64,000 nucleotides of DNA from Dysgonomonas hofstadii. GTDB lineage: Bacteria; Bacteroidota; Bacteroidia; Bacteroidales; Dysgonomonadaceae. The stretch's first letter is position 1. Every line of letters starts with the position of its first letter. The stretch covers positions 124,001 to 188,000 of the forward strand of contig NZ_JACIEP010000006.1 in assembly GCF_014196915.1 (NCBI RefSeq). Direction: 5' to 3'. The position numbers were made by a program, and so were the translations under genes. The notes below the pieces were generated by a model. The model did not search any database. It was given only the letters and a program-made list of their open reading frames with translations, and had not been told where the DNA came from. Positions 1 through 8,012 of this stretch are shown in pieces.

Positions 1-59
1 GACAGAGCAAAAAAGAGCCAATCATGAAGTAATCGGCAAAATCAACGAGACGCATAAAA

Positions 60-192
60 TTTGTCAGGTTTGTCAGGTTTTTCTCTATGTCATGCCGGAG
101 CGAAGCAAAACATCTATAAAGGATATCCTTCATTCTTCAGGATGACAAGAAAGGATTGAAAATTAAATTATGCGTCAACTTTGTCAACTTTT
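60..192. repeat. Composite dispersed-repeat locus 1
   Basis: The 301 bases before the sigma factor hold no gene. They contain a tandem TTTGTCAGG unit (60-82), a hairpin-forming unit bounded by GTCAT at 89 and ATGAC ending at 146, and a GTCAACTT tandem (174-192). The hairpin unit and the GTCAACTT module recur in the same order and with similar spacing at 50627-50734. The arms of the hairpin unit are imperfect complements of each other. Function is unknown; it could act in RNA as a REP-like structure. Confidence 0.75.
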
Positions 193-301
193 CATATTAT
201 ATGCCGTTTAATTTTATTGATTAAAATCTGTTTATTTTTTATCAATGATGCAACTAATTTCAATGGTTCTGCATCAATACAAAAGAGAGTATAGTTAGCC
301 G

Positions 302-862
302 ATGGAGGAACAATTGCTTATTGAGGGATGCAAACGTGGCGAATCATGGGCTCGTAAACAACTTTACGAGCAGTATACTCCTGTCATGATGGGAGTTTGC
401 ATGCGATACGTAAGCAACAGAGAGACAGCAAAGGATCTGCTTCAGGATGGTTTTATCAAAGTTTTCACCAAGATAGACATGTATTCCGGAACAGGTTCGT
501 TAGGCGGTTGGATGCGACGCATATTCGCAACCACTGCCCTTGAATATCTCAGGCGAAACGATACGCTTAGAATGAGTGTAAATATTGACGACTATAACGA
601 TGCGACAGAAAATGTCGATTATTCGGCATTGGAACGTCTTTCCGCCGATGAGCTGATGGCGTGTATAGCAGAATTGCCAAATGGATTCAGAACCGTGTTC
701 AACCTTTTTGCAATTGAAGGCTATACGCATAGCGAAATAGCCGAAATGCTCAATATTAAGGAAAGTACCTCTCGTTCACAATTTATAAGAGCCCGCAAGG
801 CCTTACAAAAGAATGTGCAATTATTAATAATGGAAGAAAATGCCAGACTGGAAAGATCATAA
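302..862 (+). CDS. ECF-type RNA polymerase sigma factor
   Basis: An alternative sigma factor of the sigma-70 ECF class, 186 residues, the normal length for the group. Region 2 lies at about residues 18-88 (LYEQYTPVMMGVCMRYV, then the KDLLQDGFIKVF segment that contacts the -10 element). Region 4 lies at about 112-172, with a helix-turn-helix around GYTHSEIAEMLNIKESTSRS. It overlaps the next gene by 23 bases, so the two are co-transcribed and probably translationally coupled. The partner is a membrane protein that could sequester it, as is usual for ECF pairs; that role is inferred. The target regulon cannot be read from this window. Confidence 0.9.
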   Translation: MEEQLLIEGCKRGESWARKQLYEQYTPVMMGVCMRYVSNRETAKDLLQDGFIKVFTKIDMYSGTGSLGGWMRRIFATTALEYLRRNDTLRMSVNIDDYNDATENVDYSALERLSADELMACIAELPNGFRTVFNLFAIEGYTHSEIAEMLNIKESTSRSQFIRARKALQKNVQLLIMEENARLERS

Positions 863-2129
863 TAAATTACCTGACGAATTCAGTAATCTTATAAGGCAAA
901 AAATAGAAGATTACCGGGTACCTGTCGACAGTGAATGCTGGAGCGGGATAGAGCAGCGTTTGCAGCCGAAAGGCGGCAAAAAATCGTTGTGGTGGGTTGG
1001 TGGTATTGCGGCATCGATAGCTATTCTTGTTGCGGTTCTTCTGTTTCGCCCTGCAGACCAAGGAGGAATAGTATCACCAATGATATCGACAGTAGAGCAC
1101 CTGAATATATCCCTTCCTGAAAAACAAATCGAACAAGAAACAGAAGAAGCGATTGAAACAATATATCCTACATCAGCAAAAAAAACCCGGATTGCCGAGA
1201 ACAAGCAAAGCCGGACTGAAGACAAGGACAAAGACAATACGGATGCAATAGAAAAAGAAATAAAAGAAACAATTAATTTAATAGATACAGTAAGCCTGGC
1301 CAGCATACCAGACAATACTCTCAACAACGCCTCTGACAATGAACCCGATGGAAAGAAGACTGATTCTACTTCTGACCAAAATAAGACAGAAAACAAGGGT
1401 TCTAAAAAAGTCTCTCAACCCGAAAAAATCTTACTCCCGAAAAAGAGTGCAAACTCTAGCAACTGGTTGTTGGCCGCTTCTGTATCCTCAGGTGGTAATA
1501 ACGCTGCATCGCAAGCACAAACAATTAACAATATGCCGATGCGCGACTATTCCAACGCAACAGACATGACAAAAGAGCCTGTATACATGCTATCGAACAG
1601 TCAGATACCCGAAAATGAGTTTTCCGACTTCGATTACTCCCTGCCTCTATCATTTGGTGTCACAGTAAGAAAAGACATAAATAATATATTAGGAATAGAA
1701 ACCGGATTAACGTACACATACTTGTCTACGACTATGAAGAAGGCGGGAACTCCTCAATATCAGGCAAAACAGGAAATACACTATCTGGGAGTACCCCTCA
1801 ACCTTGTGGTTTACCTTTGGAATAACCCGAAATGGAATGTCTACCTGTCTGCCGGAGGAATGCTGGAAAAAGGACTAAAAGGTATTTATACCCAAGATAT
1901 GTATCTGAACGGACAAAAGGCAGACGATACACGTATCAAAGGCAGTGTAGACGGAGTGCAATGGTCACTGAATGCTTCTGCCGGAGCATCATACTCTTTC
2001 TATCAGGGTTGGGGATTGTATGTCGAGCCCCGTATCTCGTATTTCTTCGACAATGATCAACCGATAAGTATCCGCACAGAAAAGTCTACCGTATTCGGTT
2101 TAGGTGCCGGATTCAGATATAAATTCTAA
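840..2129 (+). CDS. Membrane-anchored protein with C-terminal outer-membrane-barrel-like domain, sigma partner
   Basis: The 429-residue product has a short cytoplasmic-looking N-terminus (1-50), one transmembrane segment (about 51-70, WWVGGIAASIAILVAVLLF), a long charged Lys/Glu/Asp/Asn-rich linker (about 90-200), and a C-terminal region of alternating beta strands (about 260-429) resembling the PorT/OMP_b-brl fold and ending in a strand with terminal Phe. Similar two-part proteins follow ECF sigma genes in Bacteroidetes and are thought to act like anti-sigma factors. Here that role rests on the 23-base overlap with the sigma gene. No zinc-binding anti-sigma motif is visible. Confidence 0.75.
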   Translation: MPDWKDHNKLPDEFSNLIRQKIEDYRVPVDSECWSGIEQRLQPKGGKKSLWWVGGIAASIAILVAVLLFRPADQGGIVSPMISTVEHLNISLPEKQIEQETEEAIETIYPTSAKKTRIAENKQSRTEDKDKDNTDAIEKEIKETINLIDTVSLASIPDNTLNNASDNEPDGKKTDSTSDQNKTENKGSKKVSQPEKILLPKKSANSSNWLLAASVSSGGNNAASQAQTINNMPMRDYSNATDMTKEPVYMLSNSQIPENEFSDFDYSLPLSFGVTVRKDINNILGIETGLTYTYLSTTMKKAGTPQYQAKQEIHYLGVPLNLVVYLWNNPKWNVYLSAGGMLEKGLKGIYTQDMYLNGQKADDTRIKGSVDGVQWSLNASAGASYSFYQGWGLYVEPRISYFFDNDQPISIRTEKSTVFGLGAGFRYKF

Positions 2130-2155
2130 AAAGGCATCAATCATCATATAATTGC

Positions 2156-2182
2156 AGCCATATCATATATGGCTGTTTTTTT
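2156..2182 (+). terminator. Rho-independent terminator after the sigma operon
   Basis: AGCCATAT pairs with ATATGGCT around a short loop and is followed by a run of eight T. It lies 27 bases after the barrel protein stop codon. Confidence 0.8.
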
Positions 2183-2238
2183 ATTAAGTAATATACCTGA
2201 TTAAACACTATCTTTGCTGTTCAATAAAGAATAATAGA

Positions 2239-2817
2239 ATGAATTTCCTTGCGCACGCTTACCTTTCATTTGGCAATCCCGATATTCTTGTCGGTAATAT
2301 GATCGCAGACCTGGTAAAAGGCAAGCAGATAGAATCCTATCCCGAAAATATACAAAAAGGGATTCATATACACAGACAAATAGACGATTTTACTGACAAA
2401 CATCCTATCACTCACCAAACATCCGAAGTATTCCGAACGTCTGCCGGTAAATATGCAGGTGCTTTTCTGGACGTAGCTTATGATCATTTTCTGGCTCTGG
2501 ATGAACAAAACACACCCGAAGGAGGCTGGCATAGCTTTTCAGAGCAATCATACCAGCAGATAGAACAGTATGCTGATATACTGCCTTCAAAATTTTGCAC
2601 ATTGTTTATGTATATGAGGAACGAAGACTGGTTCTATAACTACAGGTACAAGTGGATGATAGAACGTAGTTTCGACAGACTGAAAAGCCGGGCTAGTTAT
2701 CTGGACGACGATGCTCCGGTCTTCCAAGGCTTCGAAAACCATTATGAAAACATAAAGAAAGGTTATATCCGCTTTTTCCCTGAACTAAAGAACTTCGTCC
2801 AAGGTATTTCCTTATAA
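2239..2817 (+). CDS. acpH: Acyl carrier protein phosphodiesterase-like (AcpH/DUF479)
   Basis: A 192-residue protein of the AcpH family, which in E. coli removes the 4'-phosphopantetheine arm from holo-ACP. It begins MNFLAHAYLS, the family start, and carries the expected His/Asp-rich segments: GNMIADLVKG (about 20-29), GIHIHRQIDDFTD (about 42-54) and DVAYDHFLA (about 78-86). These resemble the metal site of the HD-like fold. It is a single gene between the sigma-operon terminator and a convergent repressor-like gene. Family assignment is firm; the substrate in this organism is inferred. Confidence 0.85.
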   Translation: MNFLAHAYLSFGNPDILVGNMIADLVKGKQIESYPENIQKGIHIHRQIDDFTDKHPITHQTSEVFRTSAGKYAGAFLDVAYDHFLALDEQNTPEGGWHSFSEQSYQQIEQYADILPSKFCTLFMYMRNEDWFYNYRYKWMIERSFDRLKSRASYLDDDAPVFQGFENHYENIKKGYIRFFPELKNFVQGISL

Positions 2818-2827
2818 TATTTCTTTT

Positions 2828-3568
2828 CTACTTAAATACGCTAGATACCCGCTGCACAATATTCAACAGCTGGCATATATTATCCAGTTTCAAATCGAAA
2901 TCGGAGTATTCCGGCGATGAATTCAGTGAATGACAGGTAATTATACCACTATCCATGTCCTGCTCTATAATTTGTTTGCAGAGTATCGTATTGTCGAGAA
3001 CTACTATCCAGTTCGGATAATCTTCGGTATGTAGTTTATTTATCCAATGTTCTTTATTCAATTCCCGTGCCAGTACAATATCCCCATTGCTTAGGCTCCG
3101 TTTAGTATCATCATCCATACTATCGCCCTTTATTTCGAAAGCGAAGTATCGTCCATGCCCTATTTTATCTACGATGAAGTCAAACTCCTCGAATTCATTG
3201 TCTAAAATTTCAGCATCACGATATTCGTCTATATATTTGGCATAGGCCTTAACAGGAATAAAAGGTACGCGCATCCGGTATTTACCGTTCGCCATTTCAT
3301 AGTATTTCACTCCCGATTTAGTTATCAGATAAGGTTCCTCTCCTTTTACTTTGTTAGACCGACTCATGCGTCCTTCTCCTTTCAAGAGCCAGTCTTCATT
3401 TACTCCAAAATAAGAGGCCAATATTGATATATTCGATTTATTGGGATTAGTCTTGCCCTCCACATAATTGGCAATAGTCCCCTTTGTGATAGCTGTATCT
3501 TTCCATATACGATAAGCGGTCACTCCCTCTTTTTCTAATAAATACTTTAATCTGTCTTTAAACTCCAT
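2828..3568 (-). CDS. S24/LexA-like repressor with HTH domain
   Basis: 246 residues when started at the ATG at 3568, which has an AAGGCGGA sequence just upstream; an upstream in-frame start at 3622 would add 18 unlikely residues. The N-terminal helix-turn-helix (about 1-65, ending in the GVNEDWLLKGEG motif) is followed by a peptidase S24-like domain. That domain has GDSMDDDTKRSLSNGDIVLA (candidate Ser nucleophile) and a later Lys in ILCKQI. Phage CI and stress regulators share this layout. No phage genes are nearby, so this is probably a resident regulator. Targets are unknown. Confidence 0.8.
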   Translation of the reverse strand: MEFKDRLKYLLEKEGVTAYRIWKDTAITKGTIANYVEGKTNPNKSNISILASYFGVNEDWLLKGEGRMSRSNKVKGEEPYLITKSGVKYYEMANGKYRMRVPFIPVKAYAKYIDEYRDAEILDNEFEEFDFIVDKIGHGRYFAFEIKGDSMDDDTKRSLSNGDIVLARELNKEHWINKLHTEDYPNWIVVLDNTILCKQIIEQDMDSGIITCHSLNSSPEYSDFDLKLDNICQLLNIVQRVSSVFK

Positions 3569-3744
3569 AATTCCGCCTTTTTCTTTATATATTACATAAC
3601 ATATATAAGTAACACTCAACAAAAATAGTAAAATATTGAATTATCAAAATATTATTTAGGTTAAAAATCATCATTTCATCAAAACCATATATTAATATGA
3701 AGTTTTTTAGCTAGATTAGTATCCAATATTTATCAAAACCGAAT

Positions 3745-3921
3745 ATGATTGGCAGAAACGAAGAGGATAAAAGGTGGGGCATTATACAATGGATACTTCT
3801 GGCTGCTATCGTATTAATGATAGTATCTGCCATAGCCTATTTTTTCTTTGGCCTGCCCATAAAATTCATACCTATTATTTTTATTTTTCCTCTCTTGGGA
3901 GGGGTATTTTGCAGGAAATAG
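3745..3921 (+). CDS. Small membrane protein, 58 residues
   Basis: A short frame begins MIGRNEEDKRWGIIQW and ends GGVFCRK. A charged N-terminus is followed by two hydrophobic stretches (about 14-34 and 38-52) separated by FGLPIKF, suggesting a two-helix inner-membrane protein with a cytoplasmic N-terminus. It stands alone, divergent from the S24 repressor gene and 141 bases before the YtxH-like gene. The clear hydrophobic pattern and clean start and stop support it being real. No function is recognised. Confidence 0.55.
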   Translation: MIGRNEEDKRWGIIQWILLAAIVLMIVSAIAYFFFGLPIKFIPIIFIFPLLGGVFCRK

Positions 3922-4062
3922 AACAAAATCCGAATTAATTGTTTTTTTAACAAATTAGTTATTTTAGGATAAACAATCGGTTTCAGTTGATTGTTATTCT
4001 AATAAATATCCTATATTTGTTAAACAGGAAAGTAAGTACTAATCTATAAAAATATAACGCTT

Positions 4063-4365
4063 ATGAAAGGATTTATATTAGGATTGGCTGTTGGCGCACT
4101 AGGTGTATATGCAGCTTTGAAACTTTCGGATGAAGAAACCCGCGAAGAGTTACGTAACAGAGTAAACAATGCAACAGATAAAGCAAAAGCCGAACTTGAC
4201 TATGGCCTGACTGTGGGAAAAAGTAAAGCATTACGAGCAGGTGTTATAGCCAGACAAGAAGTCAGGAAAGGTAAAAAAAAGATCAATGAAGTTACAGCCA
4301 ATGCTGCAGGAAAATTAGCCGAAGAGTTGAGCGAAATAGAAGCAAAAGCAAAAGCCAACGCCTAA
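4063..4365 (+). CDS. YtxH-like small stress protein
   Basis: A 100-residue protein with one N-terminal hydrophobic helix (MKGFILGLAVGALGVYAALK) followed by a long, highly charged Ala/Lys/Glu helix of amphipathic or coiled-coil character. This matches the YtxH/gas-vesicle-like family of small envelope stress proteins. The ATG at 4063 follows a leader of about 40 bases. Downstream is a strong bidirectional terminator. The biochemical role of the family is not known. Confidence 0.7.
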   Translation: MKGFILGLAVGALGVYAALKLSDEETREELRNRVNNATDKAKAELDYGLTVGKSKALRAGVIARQEVRKGKKKINEVTANAAGKLAEELSEIEAKAKANA

Positions 4366-4431
4366 ATAAAATAAGAAAAAGGAAGAAATCGGGACTAGTA
4401 GTATTTTCTAATTCCGGTTTTCTTTTCAAAT

Positions 4432-4477
4432 AAAAAAATAATAGCCTCAGATATTCTTCTGAGGCTATTATTTTTTT
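4432..4477. terminator. Bidirectional terminator between convergent genes
   Basis: A perfect 14-bp stem (AATAATAGCCTCAG and its complement, 4437-4450 and 4459-4472) has an A-run on the left and a T-run on the right, so it can stop transcription from the YtxH-like gene and from the AraC gene. I see nothing further in the remaining AT-rich bases up to 4710. Confidence 0.85.
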
Positions 4478-4710
4478 AAGGAATCTCTTTCCTTAATGTA
4501 AAAAGCCCGCAAATTCCCTTCGCAGACTTTCCAACCTTAACACAAACTTTACAAAACTACACAATAATAGAGTTAAACTACAACCTAGTCAGGTTTTCAT
4601 TTACATAAATATATTTTCCTCATATATTTACAATACAAAGATATGGGATTGAAAGTCAATAAAATTACAGAAACGAACCTGCTTTTTCAGAATTCATGCC
4701 TTTTTACAGA

Positions 4711-5568
4711 TTATTTGCCGGATAATGATTTTTTGTGACGAATTCGCCCCGGAGTAACACCAAAATTCATTTTGCAAAAATCATTGAAGTGAGAAGGAGA
4801 TGAAAAGCCATAATCTTCACTTATCTCCTTAAATGATTTTTCAGAGCTGTTTATTTCATGGTATATAGCTTTCGAGCGCTCGTCTTTCATCCAATGGTAA
4901 GCCGATACCCCAAAGACTTTCTTAAATCGTTTTTGGAAGCCTGAAAGGCTATAATGAGTCATATTTGCCAACTCTTGCACGGTCTTAACCTTATAATGGT
5001 TTTTCAGAACCAGTTCTGAGAACGAAATATCCTTACTCAGTAACGGATAAAAGAAACGGAGCAATTCTTTCTTTGGATAATATGCTCTCAAAAGGAAATA
5101 ATATTCTTTAGCCTTCAGTTCAAAATAATATGTGCATTTCAGCCCGTCGCTCATACATGTATCCAGAAAGTCCAGAAAAACCTCTACACGTTCATTTATA
5201 TCAAGGAAGCACAAACCCGGATCGAAATTACTATCTTCTTCCTTTAATAAAGCATCTAACGAGAAGCAGTCGCACAGCTGCTTTGTATTATGCAAACGAA
5301 TCAATATCAGCACAGTATCTTTTTCGGCTATGCTTTTAAATTGGCTTCCGGCAGGCAATAACATCATCTTACCACAAGGAATCACCTCATCAATAACTTC
5401 ACCAAATGAGAAACTTAAAGCTCCGCTGACCACAAATATAGATTTATTGTCAATAGGAAAAACATCCCAAAGCTGCCCCTTTTTCAAGATTAGCTTTTCT
5501 ATTGTAGGTCTTTTCCCCTTCTCGTAATTATAACAAGAGAGATGTTCCTGAGCATATAATAATTCCAT
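4711..5568 (-). CDS. AraC-family transcriptional regulator
   Basis: 285 residues. The N-terminal half (about 1-130) reads as a cupin-like sensor (GALSFSFGEVIDEVIPCGKMMLLPAG). The C-terminal about 100 residues carry two helix-turn-helix units: VQELANMTHYSLSGFQKRFK and FKEISEDYGFSSPSHFNDFC, followed by the family ending FGVTPGRIR. It is divergent from the ABC/GntR operon, with a 271-base shared upstream region, and could regulate that operon or a distant target. The ligand is unknown. Confidence 0.88.
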   Translation of the reverse strand: MELLYAQEHLSCYNYEKGKRPTIEKLILKKGQLWDVFPIDNKSIFVVSGALSFSFGEVIDEVIPCGKMMLLPAGSQFKSIAEKDTVLILIRLHNTKQLCDCFSLDALLKEEDSNFDPGLCFLDINERVEVFLDFLDTCMSDGLKCTYYFELKAKEYYFLLRAYYPKKELLRFFYPLLSKDISFSELVLKNHYKVKTVQELANMTHYSLSGFQKRFKKVFGVSAYHWMKDERSKAIYHEINSSEKSFKEISEDYGFSSPSHFNDFCKMNFGVTPGRIRHKKSLSGK

Positions 5569-5777
5569 AGGGACGTATAGTTTGTTCGTTTCTAAATATA
5601 TGTCTTGTCTGCCTGCCTATACAAAAATAGAGAAAAAAAGTCAGTATACAGCATTTGAGCATTTTTATTTATCATCATACATATCTATTGGACATAGATA
5701 AATACTATTATCTATTTCCTACGAGACACGTAAAAGTTAATTTATTGATTATTTCAGAAAAAAAGTGCAAATATTCA

Positions 5778-5806
5778 TTGTACATAAAAAATATGTCATA
5801 TATTTG
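5778..5806 (+). promoter_or_regulatory. Bacteroidetes-type promoter of the ABC/GntR operon
   Basis: A TTG at 5778-5780 is followed after 18 bases by TATATTTG (5799-5806), which fits the TAnnTTTG -7 box. It lies 34 bases before the ABC ATPase start. Confidence 0.6.
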
Positions 5807-5807
5807 C

Positions 5808-5831
5808 GGTGTACTATTAAACTAATACACT
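5808..5831 (+). promoter_or_regulatory. YtrA-like operator
   Basis: GGTGTA (5808-5813), 12 bases, then TACACT (5826-5831) form an inverted repeat immediately after the -7 box. The Bacillus YtrA regulator is reported to bind AGTGTA-N13-TACACT, so this is a close match. The operon encodes a GntR protein of the short YtrA type (7455-7814), which suggests autorepression. Confidence 0.6.
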
Positions 5832-5839
5832 AGTCAAAT

Positions 5840-6673
5840 ATGATAAAGATTGAAAATTTAAGCTTTTTCTACAACAAAAAGAGACCAGTATTTGAACAGG
5901 TTTCTTTTGAAATGAATAGCGGAATATATGGTTTGTTAGGAGAAAATGGTGTAGGAAAGACTACGTTACTGCACATTATAAGTGGCCTGTGTTTTCCGAA
6001 GGAAGGAAGTTGCAAAGTTTTTGGATATGAATCGGCAAAGCGCAATCCGGAAATGCTTAAGCAGCTATTTTTTCTTCCCGAAGAATTTCAAGCTCCTACT
6101 TTACCTATAAAGGATTTTGTCAGATACAATTCGGGGTTATATCCAAATTTCAGCGAAGAGCATTTTGATACGTATCTTAAAGACTTTCAGGTAGAGAAAG
6201 ACCGTAAAATGTCGGAATTATCTTTCGGGCAGAAAAAAAAGACGATGATTGCTTTCGCTCTGGCATTAAATACCCCTATCACATTGCTGGACGAACCGAC
6301 AAACGGGCTTGACATCCCATCGAAGTCGCAATTCAGAAAAATAATAGCATCTGCTTATGATGAACAAAGATGCATCATTATATCAACGCATCAGGTAAGG
6401 GATCTGGAAAGCCTGATAGATCCGATTATTATACTTGACCGTAATCAGGTGTTACTAAATAATTCGGTTGAAGAAATAACCCGAAAGCTATTATTCTCAT
6501 ATACGCAGTACAAACCGGAGAATACGCTATACTGCGAACAAACAATGCAGGGATATACATCAGTATCTGCCAATGAATATGGAGAAGAAAGCACACTCAA
6601 CATCGAAGCCCTGTTCAATGCCGTGGTAAACAACAGAGCTGAAATAAAAAAATTATTCAACCCTAAACAATAA
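5840..6673 (+). CDS. ABC transporter ATP-binding protein (YtrB-like)
   Basis: 277 residues. Walker A is GENGVGKTT (about 34-42), the signature is LSFGQKKK (about 126), Walker B is ITLLDEPTNGLD (about 147-158), and the switch His lies in STHQVRDLE. It energises the membrane subunit encoded 5 bases downstream. With a GntR regulator third in the operon, this resembles YtrA-type systems that respond to cell-envelope stress. The transported substrate is not deducible. About 80 C-terminal residues after the ATPase core are not recognised. Confidence 0.88.
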   Translation: MIKIENLSFFYNKKRPVFEQVSFEMNSGIYGLLGENGVGKTTLLHIISGLCFPKEGSCKVFGYESAKRNPEMLKQLFFLPEEFQAPTLPIKDFVRYNSGLYPNFSEEHFDTYLKDFQVEKDRKMSELSFGQKKKTMIAFALALNTPITLLDEPTNGLDIPSKSQFRKIIASAYDEQRCIIISTHQVRDLESLIDPIIILDRNQVLLNNSVEEITRKLLFSYTQYKPENTLYCEQTMQGYTSVSANEYGEESTLNIEALFNAVVNNRAEIKKLFNPKQ

Positions 6674-6678
6674 AAACG

Positions 6679-7452
6679 ATGGATACTGTATTTAATATAA
6701 ACCGATTTGTAAATCTGGAAAAACGGAATATTTCCCTGTCCAAGATGCAGTATATCTATATTGCCAGCTCTCTTGCAGGACTATATATTCTATCAATGCT
6801 TTTGCATATTCTTACAGGAAGCAATTTTGCTGAATTCATTTATTTTATAGCTTATGTGGTAATAGTGGGAGGGCCTTGCTTCTTTGAAAAAAATATCAGC
6901 AAACATAGCAGCATATTTGATTTTACCCTGCCGACATCTACATTCGAAGATTTTCTCAGCATCTGGATAAAATATGTCATACTGATTCCTGTCTCTATTT
7001 TTCTGGTTATCCTCATATTAAATTTTGTTACAGGAATAGTTCCCATAGAAGCTTTACAGGAACATGCCAAAGATATGTCGTTTGCCGATCTTACATTAAA
7101 AAAGATATATAAGATATTAGCATTCCAATCGATATTTATGCTGGGATATTTTTTCTTCAGGAGATATGCTTTTGCCAAAACGACACTAATCATGCTCATG
7201 CTGCTTGTTATATTGACGTTTTTCGGAGTGATTATCGGATACCTGTTTTTTAAAGGACAAGAGTTCCAGTTCAATGGAAACATGGAGCACAACGAATCTT
7301 TCAATATGGGCTATACTCTCGGGCGTTCGATGGGGGTTACCGAAATAAAAAACGACTTGATTATTAGTATATGTGGTACTATAATTTCCATTATAATGCC
7401 AATAGGGGCATGGGTAGTATCGTATATGAAACTGAAAGAAACGGAGATTTAA
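6679..7452 (+). CDS. ABC transporter permease subunit
   Basis: 257 residues with about six hydrophobic segments (around 24-45, 52-68, 95-118, 146-163, 170-192 and 228-250). A mostly polar stretch (about 195-225) probably lies outside the membrane. It sits between the ATPase and the GntR regulator, with 5-base and 2-base gaps, so the three form one operon. There is no recognisable substrate signature. Confidence 0.75.
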   Translation: MDTVFNINRFVNLEKRNISLSKMQYIYIASSLAGLYILSMLLHILTGSNFAEFIYFIAYVVIVGGPCFFEKNISKHSSIFDFTLPTSTFEDFLSIWIKYVILIPVSIFLVILILNFVTGIVPIEALQEHAKDMSFADLTLKKIYKILAFQSIFMLGYFFFRRYAFAKTTLIMLMLLVILTFFGVIIGYLFFKGQEFQFNGNMEHNESFNMGYTLGRSMGVTEIKNDLIISICGTIISIIMPIGAWVVSYMKLKETEI

Positions 7453-7454
7453 AT

Positions 7455-7814
7455 ATGGATTTTAAAACAAACAAACCAATATACCTGCAAATTGTGGACT
7501 TTTGTTTCCAGAAGATGCTTACAAACGAATGGCCGGAAGAAGGGCGTGTCCCTTCAGTCAGGGAATTGGGAGCTACGCTACAGGTAAACCCGAATACAGC
7601 CATGCGCGCATTTGAATATATGCAAGCGGAAAATGTAATATATTCTAAACGTGGAATGGGATATTTTGTGGCCGAAAATGCACAGAAGCTGATACTGGGG
7701 CTTCAGAAAAAAGACTTTTTTGAAGAGACTTTACCCGAAACCTTTAGGACTATGGATCTTCTGGACATCAGTATAGACGAGATAGTGGACAGATACAATA
7801 AATCAAAAGAATAG
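7455..7814 (+). CDS. GntR-family regulator, YtrA subfamily
   Basis: 119 residues from the ATG at 7455, two bases after the permease stop; a start at 7371 would overlap the permease by 82 bases and is unlikely. The winged helix has the GntR signature (KPIYLQIVDFCF, then GRVPSVRELGATLQVNPNTAMRAFEYM). The effector region is only about 45 residues, typical of the YtrA branch linked to ABC transporters. It probably binds the inverted repeat at 5808-5831 and represses its own operon. Confidence 0.88.
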   Translation: MDFKTNKPIYLQIVDFCFQKMLTNEWPEEGRVPSVRELGATLQVNPNTAMRAFEYMQAENVIYSKRGMGYFVAENAQKLILGLQKKDFFEETLPETFRTMDLLDISIDEIVDRYNKSKE

Positions 7815-7833
7815 AGATATAAATCGTGAACAG

Positions 7834-7941
7834 ATGAAAAAATATGCTAATAAAACCCTTTTAGTTATGATCGCAATAATTGTAATTTGTATTATAGCAA
7901 TAATATACAGAGTGATAGATATTTTATCGTCAACTATGTAA
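7834..7941 (+). CDS. Single-pass membrane micropeptide, 35 residues
   Basis: A short frame encodes KKYANKT, a hydrophobic helix of about 20 residues (LLVMIAIIVICIIAIIY), and a short tail. It starts 19 bases after the GntR stop and ends just before the bidirectional terminator, so it is the last gene of the operon if real. It could be a small accessory subunit of the transporter. The evidence is only the clean start, stop and hydrophobic pattern. Confidence 0.4.
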   Translation: MKKYANKTLLVMIAIIVICIIAIIYRVIDILSSTM

Positions 7942-7961
7942 AGACACCTTCACCTTATAAC

Positions 7962-7998
7962 AAAAGGCCTGTGTATAAGATCATACACAGGCCTTTTT
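7962..7998. terminator. Bidirectional terminator
   Basis: The 11-bp stem GGCCTGTGTAT (7966-7976) pairs with 7983-7993, with A and T runs on either side. It separates the ABC/GntR operon from the convergent lipoprotein gene. Confidence 0.85.
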
Positions 7999-8012
7999 TA
8001 TGGGTTGGTATA

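Noticed and set aside
911-1396. 161-residue minus-strand open frame
   Set aside because: It is antisense to the charged linker of the sigma partner; the Ser-rich text is the complement of Glu/Lys/Asp codons.
2828-3568. Prophage marked by an S24 repressor
   Set aside because: No integrase, structural, lysis or replication genes lie nearby, so the gene is treated as a resident regulator.
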